From Lumbricus terrestris (lineage: Eukaryota > Annelida > Clitellata > Crassiclitellata > Lumbricidae), in contig OX457036.1 in assembly GCA_949752735.1 (NCBI GenBank), positions 88,167,987 through 88,231,986 of the forward strand: DNA of 64,000 nt, written 5' to 3'. The notes below the pieces were generated by a model. That model did not search any database. It had not been told where the DNA came from and saw nothing but the letters and a program-made list of their open reading frames with translations. The position numbers and the translations under genes were made by a program. How positions within the stretch are numbered: position 1 is the stretch's first letter; every line of letters begins with the position of its first letter. This document shows, in pieces, positions 32,764-42,472 of the stretch.

Positions 32764-32951
32764 TTTGATTTTGTAGCATATCAGTAATAATTTGTTGTTC
32801 TCTATTATTGTTGATTACGGCCAGTTTTGCGTTGTCATTCAATTGTCTGCAATAATTTTGAGCCGTGCTCCAGTTTACTCTGTGCTTTAGAACGGCGTAG
32901 CACTTACGAATTCCAGCAGCATTACTGCTGAAGCCTGCTGGACAATGGTCA
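32764..32951 (-). CDS. C-type lectin domain, N-terminal-half exon
   Basis: Acceptor TTTTGTTTTAG|T (32952/32951) and donor CAAA|GTGAGT (32764/32763) bound 188 nt. After one carried base the frame reads DHCPAGFSSNAAGIRKCYAV, then VNWSTAQNYC, LAVINNNREQQ and an end at LQNQ. This is the opening of a CTLD: CPxGF, the aromatic-rich CY, the W..A...C helix and the LAVI..NRE strand. No stop in frame. It leaves a single base overhang that completes with the two bases opening the exon at 21477, giving a continuous CTLD of about 152 residues. Its own start needs two carried bases, which the coiled-coil exon at 58703 would supply. Confidence is high that this is a lectin exon; the gene model across repeats is inferred. 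Confidence 0.88.
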
Positions 32952-33287
32952 CTAAAACAAAAGCAGCGTTAGTACATGGAGTTACAGTTATTTCAGAATC
33001 GTGTACCGAAAAAAAGTTCCACTTCATTTAGCATTATCTTTTGAAAATTCCTTTGGTACGCGCGGCTTCAGTAAGTAAGCTGTTACCTTGCTTTTAAAAT
33101 AATTACCTTATAAATTTCGGGACTAGGATAAAGTAGGCCTAGTTGTACAAAGAGTTTATTGTAAAGAGTTGGCTACGAAAAAAGAATACGTTCAATAAGA
33201 GGCGATGACGTATAATCTATATTATAATTCCGAAACACTTTCCATATGTTTGTTTATTTGTTTGTACGCTTTTGACTCTCCCCCATA

Positions 33288-33590
33288 GGCGGAGACCTGG
33301 GCCGAGAATTGGGGGGGGGGGGACGGAAAGACGCGAGATTTTCCGAAAAATTTCTGACGACCGGCGAAATCTCGAAAAAAAAATTCTGTTTTCGCGGCCC
33401 AAAAAAGTTGATGACCTTTTTTTTTTTTTTTTTAGTCATCCGGGCCAAATCTCAACGAAATATTTCTATTTTCGCCGCCAAAAAAGTCTTGACGCTCAAA
33501 CATTGTGGGGGACAAATGCATGGGCCGTCCCCCCAACACTTTTATTGGGGGGGACCGTCCCCCCTGTCCCCCCCTAGGTCCCCGCCCATG
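33288..33590. mobile_element. CATAGGCGGAGACC element, poly-G subterminal blocks
   Basis: Ends CATAGGCGGAGACCTGGG and CCCTAGGTCCCCGCCCATG pair as imperfect inverted repeats. Flanks CTCTCCCC and CTCTCTTC agree at six of eight bases. Interior holds a long T run and the GATGACC...AGTCATC module. Confidence 0.55.
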
Positions 33591-34199
33591 CTCTCTTCTG
33601 CAGAATAGGCTCGGAAATGAAACAGCGTCGGTTTGAAAAAATTATTGCTATCGATTCTTACCCAAATTATAAGGTCAGCGCAACTATTTTCAGGTTTTAA
33701 TTCACTTTAAAACAAGAATAATTAGAGTTTTAAGACAGATTTCATCAATAATTTGATCACGCCAGCGATTTAGTGGAGTCTGCTCCGCATGACGTCATAC
33801 CCGCCCAGTAATAATTTCCGTAGCGCCCCGCAGGGGTGGGTCAAGTTTGGCTTTTTGGGGAAGCGAGGCGGGGTGGAGGGTTGGCGAAAACCCGAAATTT
33901 GGCAGTCAACGATGGGTACCAGAGTGGAGTAATGTTTAAAACCCTAAATTTCACTTTAGAACTCGAGTTATTAGCGTTTTAAGACAGAAGCGTTTTAATC
34001 GCTCACGCGTTAGTAGTATCGAGCTTTAGTAAAGAATCTACAGCCCGAATGACGTCTTACAAGCCCAGTAATAATTTCCGTAGCGCCCCGCAGGGATGGG
34101 TCAAGTTTGGCTTTTTGGGGAAGCGAGGTGGAGTGGAGGGTTGGCGAAAACCCGAAATTTAGCAGTCAACGATGGGTACCAGAGCGGAGTAATGTTTAA

Positions 34200-34414
34200 C
34201 CCTATATTGCACAGCGAAAATCATGGGTGATAAACTTTAAGAATTTATTAAAGTAAGTTGCGCATAATGCGAAAAATATACGGTTTGCGGCGTTATGCTG
34301 TAAATTGATTTGCATTCGCGAGATGGCGATAGCAGAAAATCAGTTTGTTGCCCCAGGTTAACACTGTCCCCCATCCCGTGAAAGTGTTATGTTGCCTAGG
34401 TGTGCAATATAGGG
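34200..34414. mobile_element. piggyBac-type MITE, 215 bp
   Basis: Ends CCCTATATTGCAC and GTGCAATATAGGG are perfect inverted repeats, flanked by TTAA on both sides (34196-34199 and 34415-34418). CCCT termini with a TTAA target are the piggyBac signature. Removal restores GTTTAAGACCCTAAATTT, matching the neighbouring tandem unit (GTTTAAAACCCTAAATTT). Confidence 0.93.
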
Positions 34415-34740
34415 TTAAGACCCTAAATTTCACTTTAAAACACGAGTTATTAGCGTTTTAAGACAGAAGCGTTTTAAGACAGAATTCATCGCTCACACTT
34501 TGGTAAACAGCATCGAGCTTTAGTAAAAGAGTCAACAGCTCGAATGACGTCATACAAGCCCAGTAATAATTTCCGTAGCGCCCCGCAGAGGCGGGTTACG
34601 TTTGGCTTTTTGGGGAAGCGGGGTGGGGTAGAGGGTTGGCGAAAACCCGAAATTTAGCGGTCAACGCTGGGTACCACAGTGGAGTAGTGTTTAAAACCCT
34701 AAATTTCCCGGTCAACGCCGGGTTACACATCTAGTATGTT

Positions 34741-35075
34741 ATATAGAAAAGAAAGAGATCTGCACCATGATTTTGCTCTCTTTCTTTTGACTTTACCTTA
34801 CCCGTTCTACAAGTTTTATACATGTAACAATCACTATAGCTTAACTTGATATCTTACGTCTGCACTGCAAAAGCACATCTCACATTTTTGGTTCCTTTTA
34901 TTCAGCCGTCAGTAACATTATAGGTGATAGTGTAGGCCTATCTACCGTAGTCTTGACAATTCAAGAACGCAATGGGTTTAATAGCCTACATCAAGTTAAT
35001 ATAACCAACTAGAGTGCATTTTAAGGTAGTGCTGGAAATGAATCTTTGACAAATCTTTTTGGGGACAATCATTAG
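34741..35075. other. No gene seen
   Basis: AT-rich spacer between the tandem family and the SINE; nothing recognisable. Confidence 0.4.
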
Positions 35076-35311
35076 TGGGGCGCGGTGGAGTAGTGGTGGC
35101 GTCGTTGCCTTGAAGCCGGAAGGTTCGAGGTTCGAATCCACCTCACGTCGTCGCGTGGGGACCTTGGGCAAGTCCTTCACTCACAATTGCCCAGCGCTTC
35201 GGCGTGAAACTCCGATGCAGTGTCCGCTCTGCAGTCGGGAGCGCCTCTGAGTAGAGAGCTTGAAGGGGCGCTATAACAAGTGCGCATACATACATACATA
35301 CATACATACAT
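35076..35311 (+). mobile_element. tRNA-derived SINE with LINE-matched 3' tail
   Basis: Box A TGGAGTAGTGG (35086-35096) and box B GGTTCGAATCC (35129-35139) give a tRNA-related pol III head. A core with ACCTTGGGCAAGTCCTTCAC follows, resembling the core of MIR-type CORE-SINEs (from memory). The tail, CAGTCGGGAGCGCCTCTGAG then CTTGAAGGGGCGCTATAA, is nearly the same as the 3' end of the intact LINE at 57976-58030. Ends in (CATA)n. This is the classic SINE/LINE partner arrangement. Confidence 0.85.
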
Positions 35312-35314
35312 CAT

Positions 35315-35637
35315 CATAATCATTGCGGTCCATGGGCTCAGTGCCCGTTGGTGTCAATCGCATGTTTCACAATTCGTCTCCATCTGTCTCTCTCCAGCGC
35401 CATTCTGCTAAGTTTGTAGATTTCCAGTTCGCACCAGTCCGTGACGTCATCCAGCCACTCTCTGCACGGTTTTCCTCTAACCCCCTTCCGTCCATCATTC
35501 CGAAGATGACCTGTTTGATGAGTCGGTCGTTTCCCATTCTGCTTACATGTCCAAAGAAGTTGGACATGTATGCAGAATGGGAAATATAGAGGTTTTTCGT
35601 ATTTGTATATGTAATATCGGATTGCTGATGACTTCAA
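35315..35637 (-). pseudogene. RTE-like LINE 3' end, minus strand
   Basis: Minus-strand frames read FFGHVSRMGNDRLIKQVIFG then, after a frameshift, CREWLDDVTDW and ALERDRWRRIV, the C-terminal tail of RTE-group reverse transcriptases. The 3' tail is the ATGATTATGATGATG repeat at 35312-35325. 5'-truncated. Confidence 0.72.
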
Positions 35638-36469
35638 CGTGCTATATAGTAATGTCTTCTAAGAACATTGTTTATAAATTGCTTGATTGTCACTTTCAGA
35701 ACATTAATAGGTATACTTAGGCCTATATACCTCAATAGATTCTGGGGGCAATTGGGGACGTCCTCCATGATGTTCTAAGCAAAATGCATAGCGGCCATTT
35801 ATTACCTTTAAATGATGCAATTCAAGTAAAAAAAGTATAAGGCTTGCTTTGCTAGAGTCGAAGAATAGTCTCCAGTCATCAGTCACATGTTCAATTGTTC
35901 ATTCCCCAGCTCATGTATGAGACCATCAACGTTAGCACAAAACCAAACTCCATCTTCTATTCGGTAGGACTAAAAGGAAGCCAGATTGGTATGCATGACG
36001 TTCACGAAACACAAGAATTTTTGTGTCTTTCTCTAGCAGATTCCATTGTTTCAGTCTTGAACCTATAACACCTCTGCTTTTTCCATTCACAATGACAAGT
36101 CTCTCATAAGATCGTTCAGGTCTCCATGAATCAACAGGCGAGGCTCTTCTTCAGCCACTTCAGGGTGAAAGGACTCATCCAGATCACCGGTGGCTAACTC
36201 TTCACCAGAAAGTTCATCACTTTCCAAAACGGATGTGGAAGGAGAAATAGGTGCAGGATTCTCCAAATCATGTAGAACTGGTTTCATAGCAGAGGGGCAA
36301 TCGGGAAACACAAATTTTTTATTTATTCTGCTTTGAGAATCCGCGAATTGTTGTCATAGAAAAATGGCAGTCTGAACAGTGATTCGATGGTTCACGCCAC
36401 ACCATGGGTAGGCTACAGCAGTAGTGATAATACGACAGTTCAAACCTCAATCGTGACGTCATCGGGGTC

Positions 36470-36660
36470 AAGGTCAAGGTCATGACCAAGGTCAAGGTCG
36501 TCTTAATTAGGTCACATTAATTAGGGCATATTAATTAGGTCATATTAACCAGGTCATATTAATTGGGTTACGCCAATTAGCTGAATTAATTAGGTCATAT
36601 CAATTAATTATATTATATTAATTAATGATAATTAGAATTTATTAATTATATCAATTATTG
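36470..36660. repeat. AGGTCA and ATTAATTAGGTCAT arrays at foldback end
   Basis: Direct AAGGTCA units (36470-36510), including a palindromic GGTCATGACC, then about nine degenerate ATTAATTAGGTCATA units. The inverted counterpart lies at 40050-40230 and again at 40950-41105. AGGTCA is a nuclear-receptor half-site and TAATTA a homeodomain core; no function shown. Confidence 0.75.
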
Positions 36661-36859
36661 AACCCTAATTAGCAGCGCAAGCCCCACTCTGATCAGAAAT
36701 GACTCATCAGAAGCGCCGCAGGGCATTATTGGTGCTGCACTGGCTTCCACCTCTCGGCACCCTCCCCACCATCCATTCAAATTTCAATTCCTCACTTGTA
36801 AACTGAACCCTACTTAGCTGCGCAAGGCCCACACCAACCCTAAATGACTCATCATATGC

Positions 36860-37680
36860 TCTCACCCTCCACAGCCTTCCACCTCACCCTCCAACCCTCC
36901 ATTCCGCCCCTTTCCACCCACAAATATTTATTTTACACACAAGGACTGCCCAAGCAGAGAGCAGCGAACCCTAGAGAGCGACCAATCAGAAGGATAGATC
37001 CCATAGGCACGGCATCTTACACCCTCCACAGCATTCAACCTCACCCTCCAACCCTCCATTCCACCCCTCCGCACTCACAAATATTCATTTTACACACTAG
37101 AGCTAAACATTACGGATGCGAGAAACTTAGAGAGCGACCAATCAGAAGGATAAATCTAATAGGCACGGCATATTTCACCCTCCACAGCATTCAACCTCAC
37201 CCTCCAACCCTCCATTCCACCCCTCCCCACTCACAAATATTCATTTTACACACTAAAGCTGAACATTACGGATGCGAGAAACTTAGAGAGCGACCAATCA
37301 GAAGGATAGATCCCCTAGGCACGGCATCTTTCACCCTCCACAGCATTCAACCTCACCCTCCAACCCTCCATTCCACCACTCCCCACTCACAAATATTCAT
37401 TTTGCACACTAGAGCTAAACATTACGGATGCGAGAAACTTAGAGAGTGACCAATCAGAAGTAAGGATACCATAGGCACGGCATCTTTCACCCTCCACAGC
37501 ATTCAACCTCACCCTCCAACCCTCCATTCCACCCCTCCCCACTCACAAATATTCATTTTACACACTAGGGTTGAACATTACGGAAGCGAGAAACTTAGAG
37601 AGGGAGCAAACAGGAGGCTAGAAACTCTATACAGGGCCTCTCTCGCCCTCCACACTCTTCCACATCACCCTCCAACCCTA
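36860..37680. repeat. 159-bp tandem units in the left arm
   Basis: About five units, each with GACCAATCAGAAGGATAGAT, CACCCTCCACAGCATTCAAC and CACAAATATTCATTTTACAC. The period is a multiple of three, so a frame of 53-residue repeats stays open for about 200 residues in each arm. This looks like a repeat by-product rather than a gene. Confidence 0.85.
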
Positions 37681-39012
37681 GATGGCCTTACGCGTATGAG
37701 AAATGCAGTATGTATTCGATATTTGGATATGACCGAGCAGGAAAAGTTGCACAGTCGCCATCTTGGGAGCAGAAGTTTGTTCATTTTTGATCTTATCCTA
37801 TTGATAAATGCTGCAAATGCGCCACCTAGGGATTTGAAGATTGTGTGTTGCCCTGTCTTTTGGATTCATGTGTGTGTGAAAGTCTGAAGATGCGACACCT
37901 TGTGAATTGAAAGATGCATATATGGGATATTTGTACTTAGCTTCGCGAGAAAGGATGTGTGTGTGTGTGCATGTGTTGGTATATGTGTGTGTGTGCTGTA
38001 GAAAAGGGGTCGTGTCGCATTCGGCTGATAGGCCTGCTGCTCGATTCGTCGATTTTTGAGTTTCTGTGTGCACTGCATGCAAGTTAGAAATGGCCCCATC
38101 TTGGGAGTGGAAGGTTGAAGTATTCATCGGTTTTTGAGTTCGTGTGTACAAGAAAGTTAGAAATGGCCCAATCTTTGGAGTGGAAGGTTGAAGATTTCAT
38201 CGGTTTTTGAGTTCGTGGATGCAAGAAAGTTAGAAATGTTACCATCTTGGGAGTGAAAGGTTGAAGTACTCATCGGTTTTTGAGTTTGTGTGTGCAATAA
38301 AGTAAGAAATGTTACCATCTTGGGAGTGAAAGGTTGAAGTATTCGTCGGTTTTTGAGTTTGTGTGTGCAAGGAAGTAAGAAATGGCACCATCTTGGGAGT
38401 GGAAGGTTGCAAGGTTCTTAATTTTTTAGTTTGCGTGTGCAAGGAAGTAAGAAATGTTACCATCTTGGGAGTGAAAGGTTGAAGTATTAGTCGGATTCTA
38501 AGATTGTGTGCTTGAAATGTAGAAAGGACACTATATTGGCGAAGGCTGTCTGAGCGTTTCTTCGATTTTTGAGTTTGTACTTGCTTGAAATGTAAGAAAT
38601 CTAGAAGAAATCTAGAAGAAAATGGCGCTTGTCTCCTATAGTTTGCTTAGTATTGTAAAAAATGCTGAATAGTTGTCATAATTTAGTATATTTTAATTGT
38701 ATATATTGCTGTTATATACATATTTTCGAATAAAATTGCGAAAATTGGCAATATTTTTTGGTCCATATGTAGGAATTATCTTCTTCTGAATGGTCCATGT
38801 TTAGGTTTTAGCAGTTGCTGGATGCTTAAAGTTTATACATGTACGTCAAATTTGTGTATGTTGTGGGAAGGCGTGGAGTTTTGGAGGGTGATGTGGAATG
38901 TGTGTAGGATTTCTCGCCTTCTGATTGGTCGCTCACTAGATTTCAAGCTTTCTGATTGGCCAGCTCTTGTGTGTAAAATGCCTGTTTGTGTGTGGGGCTG
39001 TATGGAATGGAG
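37681..39012. repeat. Foldback loop with about 73-bp tandem units
   Basis: Units at about 38085, 38158, 38230, 38300, 38375 and 38450 share AGTTAGAAATGGCCCCATCT, GGGAGTGGAAGGTTGAAG and CGGTTTTTGAGTT. Contiguous, with no unique spacers. The rest of the loop is AT-rich without coding signal. Confidence 0.8.
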
Positions 39013-39383
39013 AGTTGGAGGGTGATGTGGAAGAGTGTGGAGGGCGAGAGAGGCCCTGTATAGAGTTTCTAGCCTCCTGTTTGCTCCCTCTCTAAGTTTC
39101 TCGCTTCCGTAATGTTCAACCCTAGTGTGTAAAATGAATATTTGTGAGTGGGGAGAGGTGGAATGGAGGGTCGGAGGGTGAGGTTGAATGCTGTGGAGGG
39201 TGAAAGATGCCGTGCCTATGGTATCCTTACTTCTGATTGGTCACTCTCTAAGTTTCTCGCATCCGTAATGTTTAGCTCTAGTGTGCAAAATGAATATTTG
39301 TGAGTGGGGAGTATTTGTGAATGGAGGGTTGGAGGGTGAGGTTGAATGCTGAGGAGGGTGAAAGATGCCGCGCCTATGGGATC

Positions 39384-41151
39384 TATCCTTCTGATTGGTC
39401 GCTCTCTAAGTTTCTCGCATCCGTAATGTTCAGCTTTAGTGTGTAAAATGAATATTTGTGAGTAAGGAGGGGTGGAATGGAGGGTTGGAGGGTGAGGTTG
39501 AATGCTGTGGAGGGTGAAATATGCCGTGCCTATTAGATCTATCCTTCTGATTGGTCGCTCTCTAAGTTTCTCCCATCCGTAATGTTTAGCTCTAGTGTGT
39601 AAAATGAATATTTGTGAGTGGGGAGGGGTAGAATTGAGGGTTGGAGGGTGAGGTTGAATGCTGTGGAGGGTGAAAGATGCCGTGCCTATGGGATCTATCC
39701 TTCTGATTGGTCGCTCTCTAGGGTTCGCTGCTCTCTGCTTGGGCAGTCCTTGTGTGTAAAATGAATATTTGTGGGTGGGGAGGGGCGGAATGGAGGGTTG
39801 GAGGGTGAGGTGGAAGGCTGTGGAGGGTGAGAGCATATGATGAGTCATTTAGGGTTGGTGTGGGCCTTGCGCGGCTAAGTAGGGTTCAGTTTACAAGTGA
39901 GGAATTGAAATTTGAATGGATGGTGGGGAGGGTGCCGAGAGGTGGAAGCCAGTGCAGCATCCAAAATGCCCTGCGGCGCTTCTGATGAGTCATTTCTGAT
40001 CAGAGTGGGGCTTGCGCTGCTAATTAGGGTACAATAATTGATATAATTAATAAATTCTAATTATTATTAATTAATATAATATAATTGATATGACCTAATT
40101 AATTTAGCTAATTAGCGTAACCCAATTAATATGACCTAATTAATATGACCTAATTAATATGCCCTAATTAATGTGACCTAATTAAGATGACCTTGACCTT
40201 GGTCATGACCTTGACCCTGTCCCCGATAACGTCACGATTGAGGTTTGAACTGTCGTATTATCACTACTATCCTTCTGATTGGTCGCTCTCTAAGTTTCTC
40301 GCATCCGTAATGTTCAGCTTTAGTGTGTAAAATGAATATTTGTGAGTAAGGAGGGGTGGAATGGAGGGTTGGAGGGTGAGGTTGAATGCTGTGGAGGGTG
40401 AAATAAGCCGTGCCTATTAGATCTATCCTTCTGATTGGTCGCTCTCTAAGTTTCTCTCATCCGTAATGTTTAGCTCTAGTGTGTAAAATGAATATTTGTG
40501 AGTGGGGAGGGGTAGAATTGAGGGTTGGAGGGTGAGGTTGAATGCTGTGGAGGGTGAAAGATGCCGTGCCTATGGGATCTATCCTTCTGATTGGTCGCTC
40601 TCTAGGGTTCGCTGCTCTCTGCTTGGGCAGTCCTTGTGTGTAAAATGAATATTTGTGGGTGGGGAGGGGCGGAATGGAGGGTTGGAGGGTGAGGTGGAAG
40701 GCTGTGGAGGGTGAGAGCATATGATGAGTCATTTAGGGTTGGTGTGGGCCTTGCGCGGCTAAGTAGGGTTCAGTTTACAAGTGAGGAATTGAAATTTGAA
40801 TGGATGGTGGGGAGGGTGCCAAGAGGTGGAAGCCAGTGCAGCATCCAAAATGCCCTGCGGCGCTTCTGATGAGTCATTTCTGATCAGAGTGGGGCTTGCG
40901 CTGCTAATTAGGGTACAATAATTGATATAATTAATAAATTCTAATTATTATTAATTAATATAATATAATTGATATGACCTAATTAATTTAGCTAATTAGC
41001 GTAACCCAATTAATATGACCTAATTAATATGACCTAATTAATATGCCCTAATTAATGTGACCTAATTAAGATGACCTTGACCTTGGTCATGACCTTGACC
41101 CTGTCCCCGATGACGTCACGATTGAGGTTTGAACTGTCGTATTATCACTAC
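39384..41151. repeat. 884-bp tandem duplication of the foldback right end
   Basis: Units 39384-40267 and 40268-41151 differ only at scattered bases (for example GATAACGTC versus GATGACGTC near their ends). The junction falls exactly at the element terminus ...ATTATCACTAC|TATCCTTCTG. Confidence 0.9.
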
Positions 41152-41954
41152 TTACAGCAAAAGGCATCTTTTCCGTTTACCGTTCAACTATTGTGTTAGT
41201 CCTGAATAGCAGATAGATAGTACCAGGCCCGCCGAGAGGGGGGAAAGGGGGGCAAATGCCCAGGGGCCCGGCAACTTTTAGGGGCCCGGAGGGGACCCGG
41301 GCTACAATGAATTTAAAAAATTCATATGTTGATTGCGGACTGCGGACCCAGGCTATGATCACTTATAAGTTATAAATTATAATGCGACTTAGTCTATGCA
41401 AATTTTATGCTTTATTGAGTTTTACGTAATATTATGTTTAATGTTTACATAACCTTATGTTACTGTCACATTATGCTACAACTGCTCAAGTTTCAAGCAA
41501 CTGTCAATTACCTTTAGTTATCAGTTTTTTGCCCACTAACACGTCCACTTGTGTCTCAGAACGCTCTTCAGCTAAATTAGCCTATGCATTGTCCGATTTC
41601 AATCATAGGTATAAACAAATCAATAAAGGATAACTTTCTTTCGTAACGATGGAATATAACATAAATTTGGAGCACAAAAACGAAAAGAAAAATCGAATAG
41701 GTTTGAAAAGGCAAAAGTTGGTAGTCGCACGCTATAGGCTATTTCAAATCGAAATCTCAAAAGAAGATATATCAGAGCCTGTAATCAGTCATATATAGGC
41801 TACATCGGTTGATTCCAGTGATCACAACTGAATGGATGAAATTGAAATTTGTGGTGTTAGAATCGTTATTCCAAAAGATGACATTATAGGCTAAACAAGA
41901 CTTATGAAAACGCTGAAATTATATAGAGCTGTAAAAAGGCTTGGTTTTGATTAT

Positions 41955-42050
41955 TATTTTATTATTATTACATAAATTTATTACGCGCACAAGGTCACAC
42001 CAAAGTATGAATCTGAATCTGAGGCTACTGGCACTCTGCCGCCAGGACAG
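41955..42050 (-). repeat. LINE 3' UTR fragment
   Basis: Inverse of the 3' UTR at 32225-32330, including GGTGTGACCTTGTGCGCG and a TAATAATAA tail. A short LINE tail inserted in minus orientation. Confidence 0.65.
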
Positions 42051-42472
42051 TAGCGGCGCTAGGGGGGGGGGGTTAGGGGGCTAAGTCCCCTATAAAGGCC
42101 ATCTATTTTTTCGCCATGAAAAAATTAAATATTTGCACGATTAACCCTTTTTAGCCCCCCAAAAAGCGTAAAGGTACGCACGAGGTTTGCCAGACAGTTT
42201 GGCGTTTATGAAAAAGGACCATTGTCCGAGATTTCGACCAAATGACTAAAAAAGGTCATCAGAAATTTTGGCGACTGAAAACGGATAAAATTTCTCCCGC
42301 AAATTCTAGGCTGCTATAGGCCTAATAATTATTATAAGAAACGGTCTTGCAAGGCATCCGGACAATTTTCCAGGCGACGAAGAAAGAGCATTTTATAAGT
42401 GCAATTTTAGGATTCGCAGACAAAATGCAGAACTAGCCTATTCCAGAATATTATGAGCGATTTTGCTGCAGT

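Larger units (their letters stand above)
33210..34740. repeat. Diverged GCCGGGTTAC-family element with 250-270-bp tandem units
   Basis: Starts ATAATCTATATTATAATTCC with TTTGTTTATTTGTTTGTAC and ends CGGTCAACGCCGGGTTACAC before CTAGTATG, like the 14036 copy. Three tandem units (from about 33790, 34050, 34550) each contain CAGTAATAATTTCCGTAGCG, TTTGGCTTTTTGGGGAAGCG and AACCCTAAATTTCAC. Interrupted by 33288-33590 and by a piggyBac MITE. Confidence 0.72.
36421..41151. mobile_element. 4.7-kb giant foldback element with 1.26-kb inverted arms
   Basis: Termini GTAGTGATAATACGACAGTT and its inverse; 8-bp flanks CTACAGCA (36413-36420) and TTACAGCA (41152-41159) differ at one base. Left arm 36421-37680, loop 37681-39012, right arm 39013-41151. 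The right arm has its outer 884 bp tandemly duplicated; without that it matches the left arm in length. The host relic continues on both sides, confirming insertion. No transposase is visible; superfamily unknown (8-9-bp duplication would allow Mutator-, Merlin- or hAT-like). Confidence 0.88.

Noticed and set aside
33254..33608. Lysine/phenylalanine-rich frames
   Set aside because: They cross poly-T and poly-G tracts of a MITE.
36844..37449. 201-residue frame (and the 210-residue one at 39216-39848) as a gene
   Set aside because: 159-bp tandem repeats inside foldback arms with a period divisible by three; no start context or domain.
38040..38500. 73-bp repeats as a CRISPR-like array
   Set aside because: Contiguous degenerate tandem repeats without unique spacers.
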